From: Syntrophomonadaceae bacterium
GTDB lineage: Bacteria > Bacillota > Dethiobacteria > DTU022
DNA length: 9,800 nucleotides
NCBI GenBank assembly: GCA_007136055.1
Contig: SLHT01000133.1
Location: 1-9,800, forward strand
Reading direction: 5' to 3'
In this document: positions 1 to 8,380 of the stretch, piece after piece
How positions within the stretch are numbered: position 1 is the stretch's first letter
How the letters are laid out: every line of letters starts with the position of its first letter
Notes under the pieces: generated by a model
The model's input: the letters and a program-made list of their open reading frames with translations, nothing else
Database searches by the model: none
Told to the model about the DNA's origin: nothing
Program-made: the position numbers and the translations under genes

Positions 1-1
1 A

Positions 2-139
2 ATGGACCTCAGGTCCATGGATTCAGTTCTTTTACATCAAAGAATAAAGCAAATTGATGGTGTTGCTAAACTATCAAAGGATGCTAACCAATTTAATGCT
101 AAATGGAGAATCTATTATGAAAATCGATTTACTGAGTAA
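2..139 (+). CDS. C-terminal part of an unidentified protein (5' end outside window)
   Basis: An open frame enters from the left edge and stops at TAA 137-139. The visible 45 residues are hydrophilic, start with MDLRSMDSVLLHQRI and end in KWRIYYENRFTE. An ATG lies at position 2, but any ribosome binding site would be outside the window, so a longer gene cut by the boundary is more likely than a complete 45-residue protein. A terminator-like hairpin follows about 37 bp later, as expected after a gene end. I do not recognise the family, and the fragment is too short to assign a function. The frame is supported by its plausible amino-acid composition and by the hairpin behind it. Confidence 0.5.
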   Translation: MDLRSMDSVLLHQRIKQIDGVAKLSKDANQFNAKWRIYYENRFTE

Positions 140-175
140 GGCGCAGCTTATTTGCTATTTTTGAATATGTAGGAA

Positions 176-201
176 AGACAGGGGATAATCGCCCCTTGTC
201 T
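176..201. terminator. Hairpin terminator between convergent genes
   Basis: AGACA followed by GGGG (176-184) pairs with CCCC and TGTCT (192-201), leaving a single bulged T at 196 and a 7-base loop. It sits in the 100-bp gap between the end of the + strand fragment (139) and the end of the - strand gene (240), so it can serve both. On the + side the stem is followed by GTTTG rather than a clean T run. On the - side it is followed by TTTCCT. It is therefore a moderate, possibly bidirectional, intrinsic terminator. Confidence 0.55.
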
Positions 202-239
202 GTTTGCAGGCGTTTGTTTTCGGCAGGCAGAAAAATTCT

Positions 240-443
240 TTAACTGGCCGGATACGGCCGGAATGGGTGGCTGGATATGACCTGAATATGCTCTGCTGCT
301 TCAGTTTCATCATAGAGATCTTCTAGCAGATCGCAAAAGTATTCGGTGATAAATTCGTAGGCTTTTTCCCTGCGTTTGTAGGCTGCAGTTTCAGCTTCAA
401 ATAGCTTTTTAACCTTTTGAACAAACTTTTCCCTGTAGTTCAT
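240..443 (-). CDS. Small charged hypothetical protein, 67 aa
   Basis: The product has 67 residues, rich in Glu, Lys, Ala and Tyr. The first 45 or so (REKFVQKVKKLFEAETAAYK and onward) have the heptad-like spacing of hydrophobic residues typical of a helical or coiled-coil segment. The last 15 (SSHPFRPYPAS region) look unstructured. There are no cysteines, signal peptide or membrane segment. The ATG is preceded on the - strand by AAGGGGA (451-457) with 7-bp spacing, a credible ribosome binding site and the main support for a real gene. It is transcribed away from the WYL regulator gene, and the 501-516 palindromic element lies 58 bp upstream of its start, so it may share the same control. I do not recognise a family; a small cytosolic helical accessory protein is as far as the sequence goes. 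Confidence 0.6.
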   Translation of the reverse strand: MNYREKFVQKVKKLFEAETAAYKRREKAYEFITEYFCDLLEDLYDETEAAEHIQVISSHPFRPYPAS

Positions 444-500
444 ATAATCATCCCCTTAGAAATTAATTGGCATATTAAGTTCATGGTAGCCGGTGGCTGC

Positions 501-516
501 GACATAAATGTGTCTT
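501..516. promoter_or_regulatory. Palindromic operator candidate, copy 1
   Basis: GACATAAATGTGTCTT matches the perfect palindrome at 8691-8706 at 12 of the 14 core bases and shares the trailing TT. It lies in the divergent gap between the small - strand gene (start 443) and the WYL regulator gene (start 617). It is upstream of the regulator's TATAAT box rather than on it. Autoregulation by the WYL protein, or control of the small - strand gene, is an inference. An AT-rich inverted repeat (AAATATT, 5-base gap, AATATTT) lies immediately downstream at 522-540 and could be part of the same control region. Confidence 0.6.
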
Positions 517-550
517 ACTGAAAATATTGTTAAAATATTTCGGGAATTGG

Positions 551-579
551 TTATAAAATTCTTCAGATTTAGGTATAAT
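551..579 (+). promoter_or_regulatory. Probable sigma-A promoter of the WYL regulator gene
   Basis: A perfect -10 box TATAAT lies at 574-579. The -35 is weak: TTATAA at 551-556 gives a 17-bp spacer. Transcription would start near 585-587. That leaves about 30 nt of leader before the GTG at 617 and makes an ATG at 584 unusable. A strong -10 with a poor -35 is compatible with an activator-assisted or moderately expressed promoter. Confidence 0.6.
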
Positions 580-601
580 TAGAATGTTGTTGCATATTTA
601 C

Positions 602-609
602 GGGAGGTG
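602..609 (+). promoter_or_regulatory. Ribosome binding site fixing the GTG start of the WYL gene
   Basis: GGGAGGTG with 7-bp spacing precedes GTG 617. The ATG at 584, 33 bp upstream in the same frame, has no Shine-Dalgarno sequence and sits at the predicted transcription start, so GTG 617 is the better start. Confidence 0.75.
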
Positions 610-616
610 TTTCGCT

Positions 617-1720
617 GTGAATCTTTATCCTAAAACAGGAACTACACCGGAAGCGATGATCAAGGTTTTAATTACGGTCATTGATAAAACCCCGGGAGGG
701 GGAGCAACCAGGGAAGATCTGAAGGAAGCCTACAGCGAAGCAAAAGGTGAAATGCCAACGGATAGAACCATCTACAGGATAATCCGCAGAGTCAATAAAA
801 TCTTTGATCCCCTGGCTTACGATAAAGAAAATGGTAAAGGCAAGGCTAAAAAGTCAGGCGGGGCGAAGAGAAAACCGCTGACCATTGAATCGTTTAAAGA
901 CCAGGCAGGTGCTACCCGTTACCGCTATAACGGCGACAGGATTGCGGGCAGCAGGGAATCTAACCAGGCCCTGCTGGTGATCCTTGGCCTTTACAGCCAG
1001 CAGAAGGGTATCTTGAAGGGGCATTTTGAAAAGGTAATCGGTTCACTGCTCAGTGAGGCGATTAACCGGAAGCATGATGAAGATTCCTTTTTCAGCGAGG
1101 CCGACAGGCATATCTATGTATCTGGTTATGGGCCGGCGGAGCCCAAACGAATCCTGAAAAAGATTAGCGAGATCATCCGGGCCATCGATAACTGCAAGGT
1201 GATTAAAATTGAGTATACCCGCACCTATGATGGTAAGGAATGTAGGAGGGAGATAGAGCCTTACGGACTGGTCTGCCGCCACGGCAACTGGTACCTGGTC
1301 GGCTTCTGTCGTAGTCAGCAGGGTCGGAGGATCTACCTGATGGACCAGGTTAAGCGGCTAGAAGTAGTGGAAAACAGTGTTTTCAAGAGGCCGCCTGATT
1401 TTTCCATGAAAGATGTATTCGGCAATGCCTGGGGGATCTGGAATATGGACGATAAAGACCTTGCCAGCCTGGAAACTGTGCGCTTGAAGGTGGAAAAGGG
1501 AGTGGCGGAACGTTTTAAGGCGGTATCCTTTCATGATTCGCAAAAGGTGAAAATGCTGCCCGGTGAAGAAGCGGAAGTTACTTTCCAAGTTGCCGGGGCG
1601 AAAGAGATGATTCCCTGGCTGATGAGCTGGGGGCCTGCTTTGGAGCTACTCGAACCGGAGTGGCTGAAGGAAGACCTGAAAAAGAACCTGCAGAAGACTA
1701 TGAGCATTTACAAAAGCTGA
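617..1720 (+). CDS. WYL-domain transcriptional regulator (HTH-WYL-WCX)
   Basis: This is a DNA-binding regulator of 367 aa from GTG 617 (378 aa if the ATG at 584 were used). Residues about 8-68 form a winged helix-turn-helix; its probable recognition helix is around TDRTIYRIIRRVNK. A basic, Gly/Lys-rich linker follows (about 72-87). The WYL domain covers roughly 190-270, with its signature Trp225-Tyr226-Leu227 in GNWYLVGF, followed by RRIYLMDQVKRLEV. A WCX-type C-terminal extension covers about 288-367 (VRLKVEKGVAERF onward). Known family members such as PafBC, DriD, CapW and BrxR respond to nucleic-acid ligands or phage infection and control DNA-damage or defence genes; the WYL domain binds the ligand. 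Here it lies between a divergent small gene and the helicase-nuclease operon, with related palindromes on both sides. I infer that it controls the neighbourhood; the ligand, and whether it represses or activates, cannot be read from sequence. The family call is firm. Confidence 0.93.
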   Translation: MNLYPKTGTTPEAMIKVLITVIDKTPGGGATREDLKEAYSEAKGEMPTDRTIYRIIRRVNKIFDPLAYDKENGKGKAKKSGGAKRKPLTIESFKDQAGATRYRYNGDRIAGSRESNQALLVILGLYSQQKGILKGHFEKVIGSLLSEAINRKHDEDSFFSEADRHIYVSGYGPAEPKRILKKISEIIRAIDNCKVIKIEYTRTYDGKECRREIEPYGLVCRHGNWYLVGFCRSQQGRRIYLMDQVKRLEVVENSVFKRPPDFSMKDVFGNAWGIWNMDDKDLASLETVRLKVEKGVAERFKAVSFHDSQKVKMLPGEEAEVTFQVAGAKEMIPWLMSWGPALELLEPEWLKEDLKKNLQKTMSIYKS

Positions 1721-1854
1721 GCTTATGGGAAATTTCTCCCTTGGAAACGAAGCAGGATAGAGTGAAATAGATGTTGAAATTTGATATATTTAATCCGCTT
1801 ACCTCAAGAATATTTAAAGTCACCCAAGAAAAATCGGATTCTATCTGCCTTTGT

Positions 1855-1870
1855 GACATATGTGTGTCTT
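1855..1870. promoter_or_regulatory. Palindromic operator candidate, copy 2, upstream of addB
   Basis: GACATATGTGTGTCTT agrees with the perfect palindrome at 8691-8706 at 12 of the 14 core bases, plus TT. It sits 84 bp before the addB-like start codon. It covers the place where the -35 would lie for the extended -10 at 1878-1886 (17-bp spacing puts it at 1858-1863, ATATGT, a poor -35). Binding here would either block polymerase or replace the missing -35 contact. Confidence 0.65.
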
Positions 1871-1877
1871 CTGGACC

Positions 1878-1886
1878 TGCTATGCT
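1878..1886 (+). promoter_or_regulatory. Extended -10 promoter candidate for the helicase-nuclease operon
   Basis: TGC followed by TATGCT is an extended -10 element (TGn plus a 5 of 6 match to TATAAT). There is no good -35; its position falls inside the palindrome at 1855-1870. The transcript would start near 1893 and carry a leader of about 60 nt. The gap 1721-1953 otherwise shows only a weak 4-bp stem (GGGA 1727-1730 with TCCC 1737-1740) just after the WYL gene, so read-through from that gene is possible. Confidence 0.45.
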
Positions 1887-1953
1887 TGTCGCAGGAGTAA
1901 GAGCAATAGTTAAATTTGAGAGCAGCAAGTATGAATAAGGGGGTTATTACAAT

Positions 1954-4900
1954 ATGAATGTCGTGCTTACTGCCCTGGCGGAAGCCTGTATAAATAACCA
2001 ATTTGCCGAGAAAAAGCTGATTGTTAACTCCTACCGCGAAGGGCACCAGCTGCTTGAGGCAGCTGCTCGCGGCGGTCAGGCATGGCTGAACGTAACCCCG
2101 TCAACCCCGCTGGGGCTGGCTGAAGAGCTTGCCGGGCCGGCTTTTATTGGCGAGTCTATCAGGATTATTGATGACGGTGAAATACTGTTTTTAGTTGGTG
2201 AAACCCTGGCAGAGATGAAAAGCGGGGGCGAGCTGAAGTATTTCGCCGAACTGGAGGGACTTTTTGGGCCTGAAGGGATACTAAAAGGGGCCTTGCTGGA
2301 ACTGCGCATGGCCGGGGTTAAAGCGGATGAGATAGATCCCGATTCTTTTGTCAGCAGGCAAAAGGGTGAGGAAATAAAGCAGCTTCTGGCCGGTTATGAG
2401 ATAAAACTAAAAGATAGAAAGCTGGCCGACCGGGCATCTGTCTACATGAAGGCATTCGATATATTGCAAAGTAATACCTGCCCTGACGATTCTTTATACC
2501 TGGTGCCCGAGCAGCTAGAATTTGACTATTTGACCTTTAAGTTTTTGAAGCAATTAATTGATAACAAGGGCCTGGTGCTGCCTGCTGAAAAGGTCTGCGG
2601 GCTCAGCAGGCAGGAGTCTTATTTCTTTGAAGCTGCAGCGGAACCGGATGTGCAAACACCACTAAGCAGGCTTTATGCGCAGGAGGGTGTAGTGGATGGT
2701 GCCGCTGATCCGGAGCTGGATTTCTTTCAGGCATATAGCCCCGCCTGTGAAATCAGGGAAGTATTTCGCCGCATAAAGAAGGATGGGGTTAAAGCAGACC
2801 AGGTTTTAATCTGTTACACGAATGGCGATACTTACCTGCCGCTGATTTATTCTGCGGCCGAGACTTACGGAGTACCGGTTAGCTATGCTGAAGGGCTGCC
2901 GGTGACCTTTACCCGGCCCGGTCAGCTGCTGGCCGGATTGTTGAGCTGGATTGATGATAACTACAGTGCAGGACATATTTACAGGCTGCTTAATAGCAAC
3001 AGCATCAGCGTAAGCTCTGCTTCAGCTTTAGCGCTCTTGCTGCGCCGGGCAGCGGTAGGCTGGGGAAAAGATAGGTACCAGCCCTGCCTGCAGGCCCTGG
3101 AGGTAGAATTAAATGCAAAGCTGAAGCTTGCTGAAGATAAAGGTTATGACACAGATTATCAGTATAAAAGGCTTGAACGCCTGGCGGGTCTTAAGCAGTT
3201 GATTATGGATTTGCTCTCATATGTGCCGGAGGTAAATAGCGACGGTGCTGTTCAGTTTGACCGGCTCTGCGAGGGGTTGGCGGCTATTATGACAGAATAT
3301 GCGCCAACCAGTGTAGAAAATGAGCGCCTGGCCAGGGAAAGTATCCTGGAGATGCTCGAGCAGGCTGCAATAAGCTTTCCACACCAGGTTGATTACCCTA
3401 CCGCGGTCAAAAGGTTAAAAGCGCGCCTTAATTCAATACGAGTCGGTGCAGCGGCGCCCGCTGCGGGCTACCTGCATGCAGCATCCCCGGGCAAAGCTGA
3501 AAGCACAGATCGGAGCTTAAGTTTCTTGGTCGGCCTGGCCGGGGGCTACTTCCCCGGCAGCGGACTGCAGGATGCCGTGCTGCTTGACCGGGAAAGAGAA
3601 GCAATCAGCAGGAATCTTTCTCTTGCTTCCATTAGCCCCGAGCGTAACCTGTATAAACTGGGCCGGCTGCTTGCTTCAAGGCGGGGCCGGGTTGTGCTCA
3701 GTTATTCCAGCTTCGAGCCGGTTGAAGGAAGGCCGGCTTTCCCGGCCTCGATCCTGCTGCAGGTTTATCGCCTGGGAAGCGGAAAGCTGGAAGCTGACTA
3801 CAGTGACTTTTTCAATAGCCTCGGTCCGCCTGCTGCTTATTACCCTTCAGGCTCAAATCAGGCCCTGGCTGTCAGCGAGTGGTGGCTCAGTGAGGTTATA
3901 GATGGCTCAAGAAGTGGGGACCTGGACAGCGTTAAAGATTGTTACCCCGGCATTAAGGCTGGGCTGGAAGCCGAAGCTGCCAGGCGCAGCAACCTCTTTA
4001 CGGAATACGACGGCAAGGTAACAGTTGATCCTGCCCTGGTTGATCCACGTACCAATAGAAACAGGTCTCTTTCGGCAAGTGCTTTAGAAAAGCTGGCCGG
4101 CTGCCCTTATGCTTACTTTCTTAGATATATGCTTGCTATAAAGCTGCCGGATGAGCAGTCCTTCGACCGCTGGGCCTGGCTTGATGCTATGGAACGGGGA
4201 AGTTTACTGCATAATATTTATGCCAGGTACTTAAGAGAGGTTTGCAGCACTGCCGGCGGTCCGCGGGAAGACAAAGTCTTGTTAAGTAAAATAACTGAAG
4301 AAGAGATAGATGATAAGAAAAAGCAGACTCCGCCTCCCAGTGACCTTGTTTTCGAGAGCGAGAAAAATGAACTGTTACGGGAACTGGAAGTCTTCCTGAA
4401 GTGTGAAGCTCAGCTCTGGAAAGAAGGAAGTATACCGCTTTACATGGAGGCGCCTTTTGGCAGGGGCCCGGTTGCGGTGCAGGAGGCCGGTGTGGGCCAG
4501 GCTGATCCGCTGGAGCTTAACCTGCCCGGAGGTGACAAAGTTTTTATAAGGGGCAGTATCGACCGTATTGACAGGCTGCCAGGGCAAAGTTCTTACCGGG
4601 TTTGGGACTATAAAACCGGCAGCACCTATGCCTACAAACAGGGCGGCTATATCAGGCAGGGCAGGCAAATCCAGAACGTCCTTTATGCCGAGGCTGCTGA
4701 AAAGATCCTGCAGCCGCAGGATCCTAAGGCTGAAGTGCGGGAAGCGGGCTACCTTTTCCCGACCGAAAAAGGAGAAGGTCAGCGCGTATTGCGAAACCAG
4801 GGTAAGCGCCAGGAGGCCCTGCAGGCAGTGGAGCTGATGATCGATTTGCTTGCTGAAGGCACTTTCTGTATGGCTACAGACGATGATCCACCCTGTAAGT

Positions 4901-5019
4901 TTTGCGAATACCAGGCTGTTTGCCGCCACCCGCAGTGCCTCGAAGATACGGCTTTGAAAAGGGCTAATACAGCTAACAGCAACCTGGGACCGTGGAAGGA
5001 GCTGCAGGAATATGAGTAA
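1954..5019 (+). CDS. addB: AddB-like helicase-nuclease subunit, PD-(D/E)XK nuclease with Fe-S cluster
   Basis: The 1021-aa protein is the likely B subunit of an AddAB-type enzyme, which resects double-strand DNA ends in the cytosol before RecA-dependent repair. Residues to about 700 resemble the inactive helicase body of AddB/RexB proteins: the segment YLVPEQLEFDY (about 180-190), a helicase-like stretch DQVLICYTNGDTYLPLIYSA (about 285-305), and FLVGLAGGYFPG (524-535). The C-terminal nuclease domain has His753 in GSLLHNIY, Asp870 in GSIDRIDR, and Asp885-Tyr886-Lys887 in DYKTG. Cys717 together with Cys981-x2-Cys984-x5-Cys990 matches the spacing of the four cluster-binding cysteines of Bacillus AddB. 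Unlike Bacillus AddB (about 1,166 aa), the N-terminus begins without a P-loop, so it should not bind ATP there and is about 145 residues shorter. The start is set by AAGGGGG (about 1937-1943) 10 bp before the ATG. It overlaps the next gene by 8 bp. It could be the sole cellular AddB or an accessory paralogue. Confidence 0.88.
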   Translation: MNVVLTALAEACINNQFAEKKLIVNSYREGHQLLEAAARGGQAWLNVTPSTPLGLAEELAGPAFIGESIRIIDDGEILFLVGETLAEMKSGGELKYFAELEGLFGPEGILKGALLELRMAGVKADEIDPDSFVSRQKGEEIKQLLAGYEIKLKDRKLADRASVYMKAFDILQSNTCPDDSLYLVPEQLEFDYLTFKFLKQLIDNKGLVLPAEKVCGLSRQESYFFEAAAEPDVQTPLSRLYAQEGVVDGAADPELDFFQAYSPACEIREVFRRIKKDGVKADQVLICYTNGDTYLPLIYSAAETYGVPVSYAEGLPVTFTRPGQLLAGLLSWIDDNYSAGHIYRLLNSNSISVSSASALALLLRRAAVGWGKDRYQPCLQALEVELNAKLKLAEDKGYDTDYQYKRLERLAGLKQLIMDLLSYVPEVNSDGAVQFDRLCEGLAAIMTEYAPTSVENERLARESILEMLEQAAISFPHQVDYPTAVKRLKARLNSIRVGAAAPAAGYLHAASPGKAESTDRSLSFLVGLAGGYFPGSGLQDAVLLDREREAISRNLSLASISPERNLYKLGRLLASRRGRVVLSYSSFEPVEGRPAFPASILLQVYRLGSGKLEADYSDFFNSLGPPAAYYPSGSNQALAVSEWWLSEVIDGSRSGDLDSVKDCYPGIKAGLEAEAARRSNLFTEYDGKVTVDPALVDPRTNRNRSLSASALEKLAGCPYAYFLRYMLAIKLPDEQSFDRWAWLDAMERGSLLHNIYARYLREVCSTAGGPREDKVLLSKITEEEIDDKKKQTPPPSDLVFESEKNELLRELEVFLKCEAQLWKEGSIPLYMEAPFGRGPVAVQEAGVGQADPLELNLPGGDKVFIRGSIDRIDRLPGQSSYRVWDYKTGSTYAYKQGGYIRQGRQIQNVLYAEAAEKILQPQDPKAEVREAGYLFPTEKGEGQRVLRNQGKRQEALQAVELMIDLLAEGTFCMATDDDPPCKFCEYQAVCRHPQCLEDTALKRANTANSNLGPWKELQEYE

Positions 5020-8000
5020 AGCCAAGCTGAAAGATCAAGATGCCCGAGATAAGATTGAAACCTGCCTGGGCCAGACCTTCCTGGTGGAAGCCGGGGCCGG
5101 CTCGGGGAAAACCGCCGGCCTGGTGAAGCGCATGATTGCCCTGCTGGTCGGGGGGAAGTGTGAGCCGGAAAAAATGGCGGCTGTAACTTTTACCCGTAAG
5201 GCGGCAGGAGAGTTAAAAGAACGCTTCCAGGTTGGCCTCGAGAAGCGCTGGCGGGAGGAAACTGATCCGCAGGTGAAAGAACGCTTAGCCGAAGCCCTGG
5301 AGAAAATAGAGCGAATATTTGCCGGCACGATCCATTCTTTTTGTGCGCGCATGCTTCGCGAAAGACCGATTGAAGCCGGTATCGCTCCTGACTTTACCGA
5401 GATTGAGGGGTTGGAAGAAAAACTGCTGGAGGAGACTGCCTGGGAACAGTACTTAGTTGAAGTGGGGGCAAACAATCCTCAATTGCTGGACTGGCTTGAC
5501 AAACTGGACCTATCACACAGGGACCTCCAGAAAGCTTTTAAGGATCTAAACCTCTACCCTGATGTGGAGATCATAAAACAGCAGGTTGTAAAACCCGATT
5601 TCAGTGCGGCACGAAAAGAGCTCGATCTGTTCCTGCAAAAAGCCGGCCCCATGCTGCGGCAAGACATGCCGGATGCAGGCTGGGACAATCTGCAGGGCAA
5701 AATCAGAACTGCCCTGCGCTGGAAAGTTCTCTTTAACCTGCAGGACGATCGTTTCTTTGTGCGCCTGCTGGACAGGGTAAACGGCGGCTACAAACCAACC
5801 TATAACCGCTGGCACCAGGATAATGACGAGGTTAAAGCCCTGGAAGAGCAGTTTGCTATATTCCAGGAAGCTTTTGTAAAACCTGCCCTGGATGACTGGC
5901 TAGCTTACCGCCACTACCACCTGCTTGAATTTATAGAACCGGCCGTGGAACAGTACATGGAAATGCGCAGCCGGGAGAACCTGCTTAATTACCAGGACCT
6001 GTTGATGCTGACAGCTAAACTGCTGAGGGAAAACAGCGAGGTGAGAGGATATTTCCAGGAACGCTTCACCCACCTGCTAATTGATGAGTTCCAGGATACC
6101 GACCCGATCCAGGCCGAGATTATGTTCTATTTAGCCGGGGATAATTTAGGAGAAAAAGACTGGGGTAAGCTTAGACCGCGCCCCGGTTCTCTTTTCGTGG
6201 TCGGAGATCCGAAACAGTCGATTTACCGTTTTCGGCGGGCTGACATTGCTACCTATGATCAGGTCAAGCGTTTAATCGAGGCTTGTGGTGGGGAAATCCT
6301 GACACTTTCGACTAATTTCCGTTCAATGCCCGGGCTTATAAGCTGGGGAAATGAAAGTTTTACAGAACTTTTCAAGCCGATTGACCCGCCTTGCCAGGCA
6401 GAATTCAACATGATGGATGATTTTCGCATTAACGAGGCGGGCTGCATGGCAGGTTTGTTGACAACCTCAGTGGAGAAAGTCAACAGGCACAAGCAGGAGG
6501 TTATAGCTTCTATCGATGCTGAGAAAGTGGCGGATTGGATAGAGCAGTGTATAAAGGGTGGCATCAAGTTAAGCCGCAGTAAAGAAGAAATTGAATGCGG
6601 CCTTGAGCAAAGGGTGCAGGCCGGCGATTTTATGATTATCGTCAGCAAGAAGAAGAATATGACCCTGTATGCCCGGGCTCTTGAAAAAAGAGGGATTGCT
6701 TTTAGCTTAAGCGGCGGGGGAGACCTGGCCGAATCTGATGAGTTAAAAGAGCTACTTAACTTACTGCAAGCCCTGGCTGACCCTGCAAACCCGGTGCCCC
6801 TGGCGGCTGCTCTAAGGGGAATATTCTTCGGTTTAAGTGATGACCTGCTTTACCGTTATAAGCTGGCGGGAGGGCAGTTCAACTTCCTTGTGCCCCTGCC
6901 GGGAAATATCGACCCGGATCTTTCCAAGCCCTTTGCGGCAGCCAGGGAGACCCTGATGCGTTACCGGGATTGGGCAAATAAGCTTCCCCCGAGTAGTGCT
7001 ATCGAAAAGATATTAGATGAGCTGGGTCTGATTCCTTATGCCCTGGCCGGGGATATGGGCCGGGGCCGGGCCGGCAGTATCATGCAGGCTTTGGAACTTT
7101 TACGCAGCCGGGAAAGTCGGGGAGAGTGCAGTTTTGGCGGGGCCGTAGATTACCTGGAGCGGATACTGGAAGAAGGGGTGGAAGAAGAGCTTGCCGTTGA
7201 TGGTGGAAGCACTTCTGCGGTGCGTATTATCAACCTGCACAAGGCCAAGGGCCTGGAGGCGCCGGTTGTGATTCTAGCTAACCCGGGCAACCATAAGGTT
7301 TTTGAACCTGTTTTTCACGTGGACCGGTCCGCAGGTGAGGCCGAAGGGTACCTGGTTATCAGCAAGGTAAAGGACGATTACGGTAACATTGAATACCTGG
7401 CTCTGCCCCCGGACTGGGATAGCAAAGGGGCAGAGGAAGAAATATACCGCGATGCTGAATATATCCGCCTGCTTTATGTCGCGGCTACCAGGGCCAAGAA
7501 TGTTTTGGTCATTAGTAAGTATGAAGATAAGCCTGAGAAGAGTCCCTGGCATCCGCTTGAAAAGTTTTTAAATGATAATAACTGCCGGGAGGCTTTTTCA
7601 GCCCTTTTACCCGCGAAGAATGTAGTAGCAGGAGGGCAGCAGGCGGATGAAGCTAAACCTATTTCTGCCGGGATGAAACAAGCTGCAGATGCATCAATTA
7701 GTGCCGGCATCGGTAGCATGAAGGAGCCAACTTACCGGCAAATTAGCGGGGCTGCGCTGCACAGCGTAGAGGATTTGTTAGAGCGGCAAAAAAGCGGCAG
7801 AGGCACGGCCTGGGGAACAGCGGTGCATGATGCCCTGGAATACCTGGTTGGCAAAATAATCATGGCAGCGGATAATGGTGCCGGGGCTGATACTGGGGCA
7901 GACCAGGGGGCGGTAGTGCAGGCAATTGAGGCAGCAGTTACGGAAGTGGAACTTCCTGATACCCAGAAAGAAGAGCTAAAGGAAACGCTTAACAGGGTGG

Positions 8001-8308
8001 TTGCCTCAGGCTTCTGGCAGCGGGTAGCAGCTGCAGCAGATGTTATGACCGAAGTGCCTTTCGGGATATGGGAAGATGATACCTACGGGACCGGGATTGT
8101 TGACCTGGCTTACCGGGAAAACGGGGCTTGGGTGCTGGTTGATTACAAGAGCGACTCCATTGAAAATGAAGACCACCAGCAGAAGCTAATCGAGCATTAC
8201 AGACCGCAGCTGGAAATGTACCGCAAGAGCTGGGAAGGTATAACCGGGGAAAAAGTAACAGAGTGTGCCCTGTTTTTCACGGATAAATTATTTTATGCCG
8301 AGGTTTAA
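5012..8308 (+). CDS. addA: AddA-like UvrD/RecB-family helicase with C-terminal nuclease
   Basis: This 1098-aa superfamily 1A DNA helicase carries a PD-(D/E)XK nuclease. Helicase motifs appear in order: Walker A AGAGSGKT (27-34), VTFTRKAAGELKERF, GTIHSFCARML, Walker B DEFQDTDP (358-365), VVGDPKQSIYRFRRAD (396-411), LSTNFRSMPG, INLHKAKGLEAPVV, and YVAATRAKN with arginine finger Arg827. The tail has nuclease residues His939 (GTAVHDALEYL), Asp1031 (GIVDLAY) and Asp1044-Tyr1045-Lys1046 in DYKSD. All key residues are present, so both activities should be intact. It would supply the ATP-driven motor and cut one strand while its AddB-like partner cuts the other. It is shorter than Bacillus AddA (about 1,232 aa). 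AAGGAG (4996-5001) lies inside the end of the addB-like gene, 10 bp before the ATG, and the reading frames overlap by 8 bp, so translation is probably coupled at equal dose. UvrD-family identity is certain; AddA rather than a defence paralogue is likely. Confidence 0.92.
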   Translation: MSKAKLKDQDARDKIETCLGQTFLVEAGAGSGKTAGLVKRMIALLVGGKCEPEKMAAVTFTRKAAGELKERFQVGLEKRWREETDPQVKERLAEALEKIERIFAGTIHSFCARMLRERPIEAGIAPDFTEIEGLEEKLLEETAWEQYLVEVGANNPQLLDWLDKLDLSHRDLQKAFKDLNLYPDVEIIKQQVVKPDFSAARKELDLFLQKAGPMLRQDMPDAGWDNLQGKIRTALRWKVLFNLQDDRFFVRLLDRVNGGYKPTYNRWHQDNDEVKALEEQFAIFQEAFVKPALDDWLAYRHYHLLEFIEPAVEQYMEMRSRENLLNYQDLLMLTAKLLRENSEVRGYFQERFTHLLIDEFQDTDPIQAEIMFYLAGDNLGEKDWGKLRPRPGSLFVVGDPKQSIYRFRRADIATYDQVKRLIEACGGEILTLSTNFRSMPGLISWGNESFTELFKPIDPPCQAEFNMMDDFRINEAGCMAGLLTTSVEKVNRHKQEVIASIDAEKVADWIEQCIKGGIKLSRSKEEIECGLEQRVQAGDFMIIVSKKKNMTLYARALEKRGIAFSLSGGGDLAESDELKELLNLLQALADPANPVPLAAALRGIFFGLSDDLLYRYKLAGGQFNFLVPLPGNIDPDLSKPFAAARETLMRYRDWANKLPPSSAIEKILDELGLIPYALAGDMGRGRAGSIMQALELLRSRESRGECSFGGAVDYLERILEEGVEEELAVDGGSTSAVRIINLHKAKGLEAPVVILANPGNHKVFEPVFHVDRSAGEAEGYLVISKVKDDYGNIEYLALPPDWDSKGAEEEIYRDAEYIRLLYVAATRAKNVLVISKYEDKPEKSPWHPLEKFLNDNNCREAFSALLPAKNVVAGGQQADEAKPISAGMKQAADASISAGIGSMKEPTYRQISGAALHSVEDLLERQKSGRGTAWGTAVHDALEYLVGKIIMAADNGAGADTGADQGAVVQAIEAAVTEVELPDTQKEELKETLNRVVASGFWQRVAAAADVMTEVPFGIWEDDTYGTGIVDLAYRENGAWVLVDYKSDSIENEDHQQKLIEHYRPQLEMYRKSWEGITGEKVTECALFFTDKLFYAEV

Positions 8309-8380
8309 ATAAAATCTGAACAGGTAGAGAGTATAAAAGACAAACAATTTACTTAGCAGGATAAAATTATGTTTGCGGCT

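Noticed and set aside
584..616. ATG 584 as the start of the WYL regulator
   Set aside because: It sits at the predicted transcription start just after TATAAT and has no Shine-Dalgarno sequence, while GTG 617 has GGGAGGTG at 7-bp spacing.
1727..1740. GGGA...TCCC hairpin after the WYL gene as a terminator
   Set aside because: It has only a 4-bp stem and no T run, too weak to call.
1771..1938. Open frame of 55 codons (MLKFDIFNPLTSR...) on the + strand in the gap before the addB-like gene
   Set aside because: It has no convincing ribosome binding site, runs over the palindrome and the predicted promoter, and ends inside the addB ribosome binding region. It is most likely chance.
4375..5025. 216-aa frame on the - strand opposite the end of the addB-like gene
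   Set aside because: It lies fully antisense to a clearly conserved nuclease domain and has no domain signature; it is a shadow frame produced by codon composition.
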